Assembly: GCA_000499405.2 (NCBI GenBank)
Contig: HG738138.1
Coordinates: 9,298,888-9,362,887, forward strand
Length of the DNA stretch: 64,000 bases
Reading direction: 5' to 3'
Origin: Onchocerca volvulus
Taxonomy: Eukaryota; Nematoda; Chromadorea; Rhabditida; Onchocercidae
The notes under the pieces were generated by a model. That model worked only from the letters and a program-made list of their open reading frames with translations. It was not told the DNA's origin and made no database searches. Below, one piece after another: positions 13,575-27,400 of the stretch. The position numbers were made by a program, and so were the translations under genes. How positions within the stretch are numbered: the stretch's first letter is position 1; each line of letters opens with the position of its first letter.

Positions 13575-13655
13575 CCTGGATCCGGCCATGCTCCGCTTGG
13601 CCAATCCATTTAGTCTATGTAGGCCGGCCACACTTCGCGTGTCCGACTCCGCTAG
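13575..13655 (+). repeat. Paired-hairpin block ending in CTAG next to the Helitron start
   Basis: Contains two imperfect GC-rich palindromes (GGCCATGCTCCGCTTGGCC, then CCACACTTCGCGTG) and ends CTAG at 13652-13655, followed directly by TC of the Helitron left end. A related 64-bp block precedes the second Helitron at 31519. A hairpin followed by CTAG is the usual form of a Helitron 3' terminus. Confidence 0.65.
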
Positions 13656-16600
13656 TCTATATAAATAAAAATGTCAGTGTTCGTTTGATCAAAATCTTAA
13701 ACTTCCAAAAGTTTTAAACACGCGCCTTGTCTATATTAATTCAAAATCTTAGATACCGGAAAGTTCTTACCTATTGTTTTGAAATTTTGATCTTGCATTC
13801 GAATATGCGCATGTTTTTATACACGCGTTGCTGTTCTCGCAGTCTGGTCAAATGGCAAAAAAGGAAAGAGAAAGCGCATGTTTCAAGTGTTGGGGGAAAA
13901 AAACTGATACTTTGTAATTTGATTTGTAGTTCGTTGGATTGGAGATTGATTCTTGCTATTATGATTCGACTAGATTAGTAATATGTGTGAGAAGGTATTT
14001 TGTCTTGTGTGACAGAGATGAATGCTGCTGAGAAAGGTTTTATTGACTGATGAAAAGTGATTCGTCATAACAAACAATTATCAGAAAACAGATGGCTGGG
14101 TTATTCTTACCTTTGTCACTGATAGAGAAGAATTACTATTCAAGTGAACTGTCGGGTTGTCGCTATTGTTGTGTCACTTAGAACAGTCGAACTGGAACTC
14201 TTGGAAATTCAAACTGTTGCTGTTGCTGCGTCGATCTTTGTGTTTATCTGAGAATTGAAATGTTTTTGGTGGTAAACATATTTGTCGTCACTTTTGAAAC
14301 TCTGTCGCGCCACTTCAGCTTTAGTATTTCTTGATCAGGGTCAAACACGACTCCATGTTCAGCAGTCACGCGATTAAAATTGCTTCGCATTCTGGTACAA
14401 CCCAGCTGATGATTATAGTTTGAGCTCCCATGTTCTCATCGGCCCTATGACTGAAGTATGTCTTTATTGCAAGGCTCTGAAATTTAATGGAGAAACGAAA
14501 GAAATGTGTTGCGCCGTCAAAAAAAAAAAAAAAAAGTAATAAACTGCTTCAATTTGAAGAACTATCAGAGCCATTAAAAACTTTGACGGATATACCGCCG
14601 AATCAAAGCGTTTCCTATCTAAAATCAAGAAACACAACTCGTACTTCCAAATGACGTCGTTCGACGCAGAAATTGTAACATTGTAACAAAAAAATAATAC
14701 GTGGACCTTGCGGTACACTGAATCCGAATTCGCCATGCATGATAGACGAAAACGCTGCAAGCGATATCCTCGAGCATTAGTATCCAATACAGTTACAAAA
14801 AAACGATGGATATCCTTTATACAGAAGATCAGCAGAAGATGGCAATAAATTAGCAACATACAAATGTGGAATGATGACATCAAAGTAGATAACCAGGTGG
14901 GTTGTTCCATATTCGCCTTTGCTATTAAAAGCATACAAAGCACACATTAACATGTATACTGTAACTCCGTTAAATCGATCAAATACATTTTTAAGTAAAT
15001 GAATAAAGACAACGACATGGCAGTTTTTGACGCACAGCCAGAAAGAAGTGAAAGGAATGCGGTATTACATATCGATGAAATCGCGCAGTATTAGGCTGGA
15101 AGATACATGAACAGCAATGAATCTACGCGGCAAATTCTTTCATTTCCCATACATGAACGAAGTAAAGCTGTTGTTCACTTGGCAGTACATCTAGAAAATG
15201 GACAAGGTGTTTATTTTACAGCTGCAAATATGCAACAAACAGCCCCACATCCACTGGCTACAGCGTTAACTGCTTTCTTCACATTATGTCAAACTGACGC
15301 ATTTGCGATAACACTGTTATGGATGCTAGCAGAAAATCATTTGAACGATGCAAACGAGGAGAACCAGTTTATGGACAACCTGGCATATTCAAACAAACTA
15401 CGATAGGCAGATTGTTTACCGTGCATCCTAATCAAGACGAGTGTTTCTTCCTTTGCATGTTGTTAGTAAATGTGCGCAGTCCAACTCCTTCCAGCAATTA
15501 AAAATTGCCAACGGCGTTACACATGCTACTTTCCGCAGTGCATGTCAAGCTTTGAATTTATTGGAGAACAACCGATACTGGAATGTATGCATAAATGACG
15601 AATGCAACACGTCACATCCAAATCAAATTCGTACATTGTTTGCAATCATATTGACCGCCTGCTCTCCTTCGTCTCTAACACAAAAAAAATCCAAAAAATA
15701 TCAAAGAAAAAGAAAAAATAAATGAATGAAAAAGAAGTACATATCAAGTTATGGGAGAAATATAAATCACATAAGGCTGAAGATATTCTCCATCGAACAT
15801 GCAGCGAAAATTCAAATATGAACATGGATTTCACAGCAGAAATCTTAGGCAAAGCATTGATAATGATTGAAAACTTTTGCTTACAAATCGCGGACAAAGT
15901 TCCCAATCAATTGGGAATGCCATCACCGAATCGATCTGCTGCTGCTTCGTTCGATGTAGAATTGCATCGAGAACAAAATTACAACACGACCGATCTTTTG
16001 TCATACATGGAATCAAATATTCCTAAGCTAACTTTTGTGTTGGAAAACCTGAAATAACTTTCTAAAATAACTTTTCTATCTCAAAATACTTACACCACAA
16101 AAAAAAAAAAAATTATTTGAATCGTTATCCATTCATATGTAATATCCTGCATGCTAATCATGTTACATATAAAGATTCACACCCTGTATGCCAATAATGT
16201 AAAATGTAAAATTTTTCACGTCCGATATACTAATTATTACAAAAATTATATCCTTTCTCATATCAATCTCTTACACAACATGAGAAAGCTGTGTAATTCT
16301 CTTAGCCACACTCGCTTATCTAGGATAGAAAAGTTATTCTTAAAATTGGCCAGTGCCAGTATGAAAATCTCGATTGGGAAAACTTCGACTTTTATAATTG
16401 AAGATATTGGCTGCTGCAAACTATTATAATTTCGACCTTAAATTCTTCGGTTTGATAATCCTCGACTGTTCAAATTTTTATTTCACAAACTTCTACTTCT
16501 TAATTTCTATTCTGTATATTATTCTGTCATCAATTATTGTGGTATTAACAATAAACATGAAAATTAATTGTCCACGCATTCACCAATTCGACTCAAATCG

Positions 16601-18241
16601 TAAGTTCTTACTTTTCATTAACAATAACTCTTTTCTTCAAAGAAGAAAAAATTCACGAAAGTTTGAGCAAAAAGGCATTTATGATCAAATAATGCAAACT
16701 GTCAATAAGGGAGTTGAAGAAATCTTTTTAGATGCGCCAGGAGGAACTGGTAAAACAATTTAGATTGATTCTGGCAGCAATTCGATCCCAAAATGACATA
16801 GCCTTGCTGTTGCATCGTCCGGAATAGCTGCAACATTACTACCAGGTAGAAGGATTGCTCATTCTGCTTTGAAATTACCATTGAATATGCCATTGAAACT
16901 CCCACATGCAATATTTCCAAAGCATCCAGCAAGAAGAAAGTATTGAAAAATGCAAATTTATTGTTTGAGATGAATGCACAATGGCGCACAAAAAATCGTC
17001 GAGGCTCTTGATCGATCGCTGCAAGGTTTACTTAGAAATACCAGATCATTTGCGAACGCATTAATATTGCTTGGAAGAGATTTCAAGCAAATATTATCTG
17101 CAATTCCTCAGTTGACACCAATGAACGAAATAAATGCTTGCCTGAAATAATCTATTTTGTGGTGATACGTACAGACGTTAGAATTAATTACAAATAGGTT
17201 GTTCAGCTGCAAAACGATCGATCACATCAATTCCTGGGAATGGGGAACGGAAAGGTGTCGGTTGATCTCACGTCAGGACGGATTTCATTGCCTCATAACT
17301 TATGCAATTTAGTAACGTCAAAAGAAGAGTTAGTTGAAAAGTATTTCCCGATATTCGAATCAATTGTAAAAATCACGATTGGCTGAGTGAACGAACTGTT
17401 CTTGCGGCCAAGAACAAAGACGTCGACGAACTTAACAACTTGACAACATCATTCAGTCTAACATTCAAAGCAAGACAATAACATGCATGTCGATACTATT
17501 CTGGAAGAAGATGAAGTGGTTAAATCAACAGAATTTTGGAATCCACTCGATCTGCTAGGGATGCCACCGCACGTCCTGCAATTGAAAATTGGCATGCCAA
17601 TTATCATGGTGTAAAATGTCAACCAGCCAAAACTTTGCAATGACACGCGGCTTGCTGCAAAAAAATTAATGAGCAATATCGTAAAGCAACAATCTTGACA
17701 AACCTATCAAAGATGGAGATGTCCTTATTCCTCGCATTCCTATGACTCCAACGGACATGCCATTTCAGTTTAAGAGATTGCAGTTCTCAATTCGATTGGC
17801 TTTGCATTCGCCATCAACAAAGCTCAGGGTCAATTTTTGGAATTGTGCGATTTAGATCTGGAGACCGACTGCTTCTCACACGGAAAATTATACGTTGCGT
17901 GTTTTAGAGTCATCAAATCAGACAATCTCTATATCTACACAGAATAACAAAAAATATTGTATACTCTTCAGATAATTAAAGATTCAAAGAGTGCGAAATT
18001 ATATTGATTAGCAGTCAATCTTTAATGTGTCAAATTATCTTAGCATAATGGCAAATTGCAGATATTTAAGGATTTGCCCTGTAAATTCCCTAAAAAGTTT
18101 ATCGACGAAATCCCTAAAAATGGTGGACTATCGAACATATTGAGCCAGGAGGAGAGAAGAACTGAGAGCCAGCTCAGGAAAACAAAGAGAGAGAGAGATG
18201 GGAGGTAAGGGGAAGAGTGAGAGCATTTTTGCTTATATAGA
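13656..18241 (+). mobile_element. Degenerate Helitron (copy 1)
   Basis: A rolling-circle DNA transposon about 4.6 kb long. The left end TCTATATAAATAAAAATG (13656-13673) is matched at the right by CATTTTTGCTTATATAGA (18224-18241), an inverted repeat with 16 of 18 bases equal. The first 0.7 kb is shared with Helitron copy 2 (31583-32270), including TATACACGCGTTGC and GCGCATGTTTCAAGTGTTGG. A broken Rep-helicase gene occupies 14441-17946. A purine-rich (GA)n tract lies just inside the right end (about 18180-18220). The element is inactive: it has many frameshifts and stops and has lost most of the Rep domain. Confidence 0.85.
14441..17946 (+). pseudogene. Helitron Rep-helicase remnant
   Basis: Plus-strand protein blocks appear in family order but in shifting frames. 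They are the zinc-finger-like start PMTEVCLYCKALKFNGETK (14444-14500), FLSKIKKHNSYFQMTSFDA (about 14609-14665), CKRYPRA (about 14757), YCNSVKSIKYIFK (about 14957), RQILSFPIHERSKAVVHLAV (15127-15186), the helicase Walker A LDAPGGTGKT (about 16728-16757), FAFAINKAQGQ (about 17805) and the end SDNLYIYTE (about 17920). Relative to intact Helitron proteins, the span between FQMTSF and CKRYPRA is nearly absent, and this is where the HUH nuclease motifs should be. Stops and frameshifts are frequent after 16760. The Rep loss and frame damage show that this copy cannot move by itself. Confidence 0.85.
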
Positions 18242-19870
18242 TTTATTATTATTATTATTCATTATTTATTTGTTATTATTGATTATTTAGATTAATCTAT
18301 AATCATTGATTGTATGTGTCACAATATTTTGTACTTAATTATTATACTGAGTTTGAGAATTTTCGATTTAAAACCAAAAAATGAATTCTACTTAGTTTCA
18401 AATTTTTTGATTTATTAGCGAGAGATAAATTTTATTTAATTTTCAACTTTTTAAGGTAAGATCCAAAAACAAAATATTACTTAATTTCAAAAATTTTAAT
18501 TCAGAAGCGAACCTATTATATATGTGTATACATATAATTATTTATCTCGAAAGAAATGAAAACGTCAGAGAACGTTGAAAGCGCGAGTTATACGAGGTAT
18601 CGGATGATAGGTCGATCAAAAATTTGTCGTTTTCACAGCTCAACATACAATGTATCATTATGCTGCTTGCCGTGATGCTTAGTAATTACGTTTGTTGTTC
18701 ATATGTGATCGGATTTAAATGCATACACATACATATAACACACGTACCCATATATGCATACATAATTCATACAACTGCACATAAGCACGTACACGAAATA
18801 TAAGCAAGCAAACGCACAGTATGCATGCACGCATATCAATCGATTGCAAACGGCTCAATTTATGACATTTTGTTTGAGTTTATTTTAAAGATTGAATATG
18901 ATAAATACTTCTCGTAGTTTACCAATTTAATTTTTATTCATACTTATATTAGTACTTTCATATCACTTATATAAGGAACAGATGCGGAATTTTTTTCGAC
19001 TTTTTATTTTTTAGTTTTTTATGAAATCTAATTTTCTTTCACTTTTTTTTTTTTTAACTTTATTTAATTATATTCCTTGTCGTTCCATGTTTAATTTACC
19101 TAGAAGAAAATAATGATTTATTGTATATTTTGTACTTGATTAAACAATTATTTACTACTTTTGAACATTATTTATTGTTCTTGAATATTGTTCACTATTT
19201 CGACTAATATTTTTGCCTAACTTGTAATTTTTATCTATTGCTTTCAGAAGTGTATTACTAATAGGACGAAAACTATTAATGATCGGAACGATGGTAATAT
19301 AAGTTCAAGATATCTTTCAAAAAGAGGCTTGTTCTTTTCTTACTTTTTGTTATGAATTTTTTCTTTTTTTCTTATTATATATTTTTTAATTTCATGATAT
19401 GCATTTCCATACTCCATCAAAATTCCTTTACATATAATGTTTATTATTAAATTTGTCCTATATTTTGTAATATTTCATCAAAATTCTTTTACACATAGTG
19501 TTTATTATTAAATTTATCCTGTACCTTGCCTATGGTACATAAAGTATTTATATAAGAAATCGATACAAAATTTCCTCTGTAGAATTAATTTAGCATATTA
19601 AATATTTTTACGGTATTTATTTACCACAAATTATTATTTGTTATCATTTTTTGTTGTTTAATTATTGATTATTAATTACAGATTATAAATTATTATTATT
19701 ATTATTGGAGAAAGGGGAGGAAGAAGGAGAATGAGGGAAAAAAACGAAGGCGGATTATTATTAATATTATTAGAGAGATGTGAGGAAGAAGAATGAGAGA
19801 AAAAAGGGAAGGCGAGAAGAAAGAAAGAAAGAAAAAAAGGAACGAAAGAATATTTTTTGTTCTGCTTTAC
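18242..19870. other. AT-rich low-complexity DNA with simple repeats
   Basis: No gene seen. Contains (ATT)n runs at about 18241-18270 and 19680-19705, an ACATA/CATACA microsatellite-like stretch at about 18720-18830, long T runs, a partly repeated unit (TTTACATATAATGTTTATTATTAAATTTGTCCT near 19430 and again near 19490), and a purine tract (GGAGAAAGGGGAGGAAGAAGG onward) at 19705-19850. Confidence 0.55.
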
Positions 19871-19884
19871 TTACTTAGTCAATA

Positions 19885-20070
19885 AACTCCGCCCTTCATT
19901 TACTTTTAGTTGTCACGGACGTGACACGTGAGAAAAAGTAAGTATGTTTATATATAAAAGCACGCGCTATTCGAATGCAAGGTTGTGTCGAAATCTGAAA
20001 AGAATCGGTGGAGAACTTGTGGAGGTCACCGAGAAGTAACAGATAGCATTTACACTTTTATTTTTATAGA
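19885..20070 (+). repeat. Solo Helitron right end
   Basis: Matches the right end of Helitron copy 2 (about 33565-33749). Shared words are ACTTTTAGTTGTCACGGAC, TATTCGAATGCAA/TATTCAAATACAA and AATCGGTG(G/A)AGAACTTG; the end is ACTTTTATTTTTATAGA at 20054-20070. It has no left end of its own nearby, so it is either a fragment or the true far end of a larger composite that began at 13656. Confidence 0.7.
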
Positions 20071-20476
20071 TTGTACAATGAGTGCTTCCTTCGTAATAAC
20101 AAAACAACTTCATAATTTGGCGTATCACAACAAGCCGATATGTCAATCACTAAACGGAGCCAAAAAAAAAAAAAAAAAAAAAAGAAAAGTGAACTAGAAA
20201 AAATTAACTACAATCAAGTCACGGTATAGGACATCTTAAAAGGTATGTTATGAAATTATACCGATACGATTGGGACTAAAGTAATGCACAGTAAAAATAA
20301 AAAAAAAAAGTTGCAAGATCGTAGAACAGCAAATACAAAAAGATTTGAAACAACCTATTGAAAGACCCTAATGGTGCAAATTTGGATTAAAAAATAATGT
20401 CACCGATATAATAAACATCTTTTTGCTTGTCGGTATAAAGAAATTAGCATTCAAAGGATGCATTGAAGACCCATAC

Positions 20477-20737
20477 CTAAAGCATTGAGGAAAAATGAAT
20501 TACAACTGCGGGAAAAAGGCTATTCTTCTCGGGTCTCGGCATATTTTTCCATTTAATACAAACTTCTCCATCGAAACTTTCAACCCATTTCTTACATCCT
20601 TCTTCATCTATAAGAATATTTTTGAAAAAAATCTTCTGATTCAAACCTAAAGCGAAGTTAAGAATATCATATTCGACACCCTTTGATAATTCAAAATTAA
20701 TTTTCCCGGAACCGGTTTTGGAAACTTCGGATTCTCG
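20477..20737 (-). other. Unidentified 87-codon open frame
   Basis: A minus-strand open frame between a TAA (20738-20740) and TAG (20477-20479). It includes INFELSKGVEYDILNFALGL, NQKIFFKNILIDEEGCKKWV and ESFDGEVCIKWKNMPRPEK. Composition looks like real protein (mixed charge, W and C) rather than AT noise, but no family is recognised and no start ATG is visible. It may be an exon or gene fragment between the transposon remnants and the huntingtin 3' end. An opposing plus-strand frame (20718-20939) overlaps it partly and seems less likely. Confidence 0.3.
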
Positions 20738-21456
20738 TTATATTAAACTTCAAAATACAGAAATACATGAAAACCAACTGAAATATCACAAACTGCAAAA
20801 ATTGTCAATGATTGAAGAAGGTGGTGGTGTTCCGTTATTAAAAAATGAACAAACCCGTAAAAGCAAAGATCGCACTGAAAATTCAAACAGGAAATCATCG
20901 ATCCAAGCCAAATTTGATGTGCGTCCAACAACAAGATAAAACCTAAAATTAGATTTTTAAAATGACATTTTTTGGCAAACAAAACTTCGGGAATTTTGCT
21001 ACCTAGAGGAAATGAAATTCATGCATCCAAGAAAAATCCTCAAATTTCAAAATATAGATATAGATGACTGAAAACTAGCTATTCAAAAAAGTTTTTGCAG
21101 AATAAAGGTACAAGCTTTATACATTTTTCCCTCATCACAAACTACTATATACATGTCCAAAAAAGCTTGAAAATTTGTGTTCCCTCGATTGACCTGAAAT
21201 TTCCAGGAACATGTGCAATCCTGTCTTGATTTGACTCTTTCTTAATATAACATCAAATAATCAAATGTCGAGGTCCAATATCATTATAAAAAAGTAAAAA
21301 AACAAGAAAATCTATTTAAAATTAGTTGGCATTAAATGAACGTTTGACTAACAAAGAAATCTTATTATGCAAAAAACTGCAAAAATACGACAAAATTCGA
21401 TCCACTGATGAATAGAATATAAGATAATTATGAAATGAAATTAAGAGAATACATAC

Positions 21457-24400
21457 AAATTAGTAATACAAGGATTTGGTGATGATGAACACAGAAATGC
21501 ACTGACGTAGAATCGAAATAATGCAGGATCGACTACATATTTGAATGAGTCCAAACCATTTAGAGTCCATTCTAATACAACACTTTCAGTTTCACGGCTA
21601 TGCAGCACGATAAACCACTGGAAAGTTTATAATTCATCAAGCAAAGGGAATCAATTTCTTATAATTAAAGTCCAAGTAAAGCCCACTGAAATTTCAAAAT
21701 GAAATGGATTTAAATGGCAGAGAAATCACTCAGTTTCATCACAAAAAGCAATATGTAATATTTAAAAAAAAATTATGACTTACATGGTGAATAATTCTAA
21801 AGATGGCAGCAGAGCGTGGATGAGGGAGACCTGTATATCTGTGGATTAATTCTTTCAAAATGCTGTTTATGAGTTCACTCTGATTCAACGAATCTATTAG
21901 TAAATATGGCAATATTTTCATTAAATGCGATGCATCATCCTCGGCACCTTCCGCAAGTCTGGAAAATAGGAGGCTACGTGATTTGATTAACCAAAAAAAA
22001 AAAAGATCTCCTAAGCTCCCAGGATTCAAATAGTTTTGTAAAATAGACCTTAGTTTTTCAATTTAAGGATCTGACCAATTAACAGATTTAGGCTTTTGCA
22101 CAGTAAATTATTCGTTAGTAAAAATAACTGCAGTCTGAAAACTCACATCCTGAATATCATTGCATGCTGTTCCATAAGATGAATACGTGGATCGTATGGC
22201 TGAGTGCTCAAATGTTGCACTCTTCCTTCTTCTAAGCCTCGATATAAACATGCAATGAAGATGCGAAGCGCATACAAAAACTTCTGGGGTGCATAGAAAT
22301 AATTTTCCAATGCTTCTAAAAGTAACAGTAAAATAGTTCGCTAATTTCCTATGATGTAAACCGAAGAAGTGGTCATTTCACAGAATCTCTAATTTGAAAA
22401 CTACATCAATAAATCCGTAGGAGAAATAAGAACATGAACTGACGGACGGCAATACGACTGAAGGTGAGCACATATATTCGGGAACCAATGATCAGTTTTT
22501 CAATTCCCACAGATATTAAATTCATCAACCAACCAGGAGTTGCAACTGCGACAAATTTTTCACATATCATCTAGAGAAAACCAATATATTTAAATAGTTT
22601 CAAAAACTACAGACATGAACACAGATATATCCATACATTTTGACAGCTTTGTACTTGAAAGATTTCAGAAATGCTGCTAATGCTTTTATAAATTTCTTAG
22701 AAGAAAATATCTCTATATGCTAAATGTAACTTACATTGATGAATGCATTTCGTGAACTGTCTGAAGAATAGGAAGGATTGTCAAAAAAGAAAAATCTTAC
22801 TGTCCACAATGTCGTTTCATATTCGTAGAGTCCGGAACCACTTTAAAATGTAAAATTAATTCAAAGTTTTCTAAGAACTAAATTTCATGAACTTAATCAA
22901 ATCTAACTCCATTACTAGTATCAATAACAGTCTGACAAAAGCTAATCTAGTTTGCTGAGGAATGGGCCACATTCCATGTTGACACTCTATATCTTATTTT
23001 TACTTCACTCAGACATACACTAATAAAAAAATGAAATTATTCAAGAAAAAAACTTAGAAAGTCAACTATGCAAGTTTTGTTTCAGGATAACCCCTTAAAA
23101 AATTTAACTCCTAAATTTGATAAGCATCAACCAAGTTCATTTACCTTATCTGCGAAAAATCCATCAGAAATGATTCCAGGAAAAGAAATACAGTCTTTAA
23201 TTCATCAAAACCAATTGCTTGTAGGAGGAATAAACATCCTTGCAATGTTCTGATTCGAATTTCAGTAAATTCCGAAGTAAGCCCAATTTCAACCCATGTT
23301 AGAACTATTTTCTGTGCATCCACCTTGGGCATAAACGAATCTTCCTGTAAGAGTTGCTGATTAAAATGACTCTTTAAACGATTAGCAGGATTCAGCACAA
23401 ATGGTCAAGTTTATTAGATGAATTTCATCGAGTCCGTTAATATAGACAGAATAATTTGGGAGGATCATGGGATTGCACGATATCAAGCGTCTTTTATCTT
23501 CATTTCTTAATTTTTTTTTGTAAAACAAAAACTATATTGTTTTTTTTTTTTTTATCATATGGACAAGTGTCATATGGCTGCCATATCGCTTGTACAAATT
23601 AATCATTAATGATTCATCAAATGCTTATTAGGTCAAGACTGCATAAAATTGATCAGTAGTAAATTGTTGAATTCACGCTAACAATAATCAAGTAGCGATT
23701 GTGCGCATGTACAGCTTGTGAAGTGGAAATTACATGAATGAAAAAAAAAAAAAAAAAGGGAGCTTTGTACATCAAAAAATGCAGTACTACAACAAGGGAT
23801 CTGAAATCGAGAAATTGATTCAGTTAAGCCGAGTAATTACGAATTCTAGAATTTTACCAGTCAGTTTCAATTTATTCTATTAAAGGCACTAAGAAGTAAT
23901 TTCATTCCTTTTTACTGTCCTTATTTCATGGTTGATAATTGTCAACAAATTACACGACAGTATTTGCTTTATGCGTTCATACATTACATCAGTATTGCTG
24001 CCGACTCGTTTTGATGTCTACACCGAAATATTTCGGAAGCAAAAGTATCAACTGTGTATGAAATACTATCGGTTCATCATCAAATCGTGCTAAAAAAATA
24101 ATTTATAACAATGATGGGAAATACTTACAATGCCAAGAATCGAAACACATTTCAGCAGTGAATAAATGATATTGCCAATGTCCAAATTATCTAGATATGA
24201 ACGAATCGAAAATAATGTTTTCATATGTCCAAATACAAAATGGTACTGATCCATTTCCGTAAACAAATCAGATAACAACGACATCTATAAAAGTGATCAT
24301 AAAAATCTGTTAGCACATAATTTTTATGTTCTTGTGAGTCGAATGTATTCATACAAGAGTGTACATGTAATTTCGGCATTTTCTTTAGTTTGAAGACATC

Positions 24401-27400
24401 AAGATATTCTATAACGGAGGCATATTTAAAGCTATACCGATTTAACAGTTGCTGATAAAAGAGGTAATGGAACAGCATCTATACCGGCTCGAAACCAATG
24501 CGAATAAGTATCGAAAAGCATCCGCAAACATGATTCGTATGTAGTGTCGTGGCCACTATTCAATAAATAGCTGCTATCTGAGGAAGGCAACCGCTGTAAT
24601 ATTTTAGTCTTTTTATCATAGAATTAACTGATAGGAACGCACCAACACATTATTTGAAAGACCAGTTTGAACTTCGCAAGATTCTCAGGTAAATATATAA
24701 ACAGGCTGTTTATACCATCCAATTTTTCGTAAAGTTTTCACCAAACCTAACACTAAGTTTTTTAGGAAAAAATTCTTGATATCTTCAAAACATGCATAAA
24801 ACTGACAAAAAAGAGCACCTCTTTCGGTTGATTATTGATTTGTATGATATCTTTGTATAAATTGCGTTCTTGATCAAGCACACCAGCCATATTCCATGAT
24901 GTAAACACCGAAAATTGTCCCGGTCGGTACTTTTTCCCTTGATCATTCAGAATTTCTAAGTTCTTTTTATGGATGGAATCTACTGCGGCAACACCCAATA
25001 ATTTCGCTCGAAGCATAGTTAAACGTTGTCCATATCTTCAAGAGTAATTCAGTCTTCAACAGATGTTAAAATTAAAAGATTTTTGGAGGCAACAACTTCA
25101 AGCAAAATTATTTTAAATGTGAAGCGGTTCATTAGCAAAACTATCCAAGAAAAGCTCACGAAGTTGAAAGAAAATCTGGTGATACATCACGCGGTTTTAC
25201 AATGAACCTTCCCGTAACTGGGTCACCTCTTTCCGGATACAACAGTGTTTCCAGTAGTAAATTCGTTAAACCTTCAATAGCAACAGTACTAGCCATAAGC
25301 TGCTCCGTCATATTCTGAAAAATGCCATATTTAAGGTAACTTCTTGATAAACTTTCTAGAACAAATGAATTAATCCATACAATAAGTTAAAAATCACAAT
25401 ACCATAAAAAATATATAAAACGACTGTAAAATTTCATGACTCTCTACAACAATAATATTTCAACAATAATAAGAAGGGATTACCATATTAGCATTTGCAA
25501 GTTCACAGCCAGATGGAGTTGATGAAATCACACCAAACAAAGACATTGAAAAATTATCAAAATTTGAGCGGCGATTCCAACCAGCCCATAAAACTCGCCA
25601 AACAAAATCTTGCAAGATATCCACATTTCCAAGGTAATGAATATTAACCGTTGGTATTGAAATCGCAGCACGATGAATTTCTGGCTCTGGTTTCCAACCA
25701 CACCTCCAAAATATCTTTATTATTACAGAACAACGACAAGTGAAAACATGAAGTTGAAGGGATTAAAAAAGAAATATAAAATACTTACAAAATTGCAGAT
25801 CGTGGTATACATGAAATATCATTCAAGAACGGTAATCTTGACACAGCTGAAAAACTTTGCTATTTGAGGAGAAAGTTCCATCAAAGAGAGGAGTCACTCA
25901 CAAAGATTTTATGCAAGCTTTAAACTTGACCGATTCTACTAGCGTAGGTCCAACTTTTCCATTTCTAACTTCTTATGTGAGTGCTGAGTTAAAAAGGCAT
26001 ACAAAAATGTGAATAAAGCTGAAAATGTCTAGCCATGAAATCAGTCATTCTACAACAGTAGTTGATTATAGATAAAAACTGGTGCTTTCGAGATATTGAA
26101 GGAATTAAACCATAAACTGACCCTTTGCCAACCTTTCCAAGTGAGAATACAAACGGATTTTAAGATGTTTCTTGCGAAAAATTTCTTGAATTTTTTGCGT
26201 CACATCAAAAGCAGTTCGTATAGCATCAGAAAAAAAACCTGCAAAACTGAGAAACATTATAACTTGCAATTTGATTTATTTGAATTTGGTTCTGGACAAT
26301 AAAAAATAGAGCAACTTTCTACATCAACAACAAGTTACTATGTACTTCCAATTGACAAAACAAAGCATTCATTCTCGCTTAAAAACTTTACCTATATCGA
26401 AATCTTTCTTGCCAGTCCGATCGATTATTTTCATATTCCAAAAATGATCACCAGATTTTTGCAATCCGGAATAAGGCAGCATGTTACACTCCTCGAAAAT
26501 GCACTGTATCAATCTATAAATGCAATTCCTTAACTTATATTGTTTACTCAGTCCTTTTAAAGCATAAGGAAATGAAGAAAATTTTTGAAAATGAAGAAAA
26601 AAAGAACAATTTCGAATCTAACCGAGCGACGCTAACAGCTAAAGACAGCTGCTGCTCTACAACTTTCTTCGAATTTTGAGCTTGGTCAATAGTTACAAGA
26701 AAAGAACGCCTAGTAATTCCAAAAGCGACTGCATTCGCTGCTTCTGATGTTTTTGATCCACTCTAAAAATCAAGAAATTTTAGTAGCTAAAGCTAACTAA
26801 AAAATCCAGTAATTCTGCAAAAAACAAACAACAAATTACTAATGTTAAAGAGCAAAAAAATGTGATAAATAACCTGTAGGGTAAGAGAATCGACATAGCG
26901 CTGTATCCAGTGATCGAATAACGAATTCTCAGTAACCCAATCAGATGCTTTTTTGTAGGTGATACTTTCCGGTTTCTATAAAAAGCAAATCAGAAAAAAT
27001 TCATTCAATTTTTTATAGATAAAAATCAGTTAATTGAAGAACAGAGAAAAGAATCAAATTAATACAGACATTTGCAATTCTACTTTGAACAAAAAGTTGT
27101 AAAGATGAATTGATGGATGGATCGAACGCGAGTGAAACAAATGAAGCAGATAATGCATCAATTTTCAGCGGAGAAGATGAGGAAAGCTCGTCATATAATT
27201 TGCCTAAACATACAAAATATATGGAAGAACATTTATATGATACCTAACAGAAATTTATAGCAGGAACTGATTATTAAAAATGATTTGTACAGTATTACAA
27301 ATATAAAAAAACATGTATTGTACTTTAATAATTTCTGGAATAACAGAGACTATATGCCAGACAAAATTTAATGAATGATTGTAACCATACCAGAACATTC

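Noticed and set aside
14464..14943. A 159-codon minus-strand open frame, the longest in the window
   Set aside because: It is the antisense shadow of the Helitron Rep remnant; the plus strand carries the recognisable family blocks.
18716..18830. ACATA/CATACA-type tandem pattern considered as a CRISPR-like or satellite array
   Set aside because: The units are short and irregular, as in an ordinary microsatellite; no spaced direct repeats exist.
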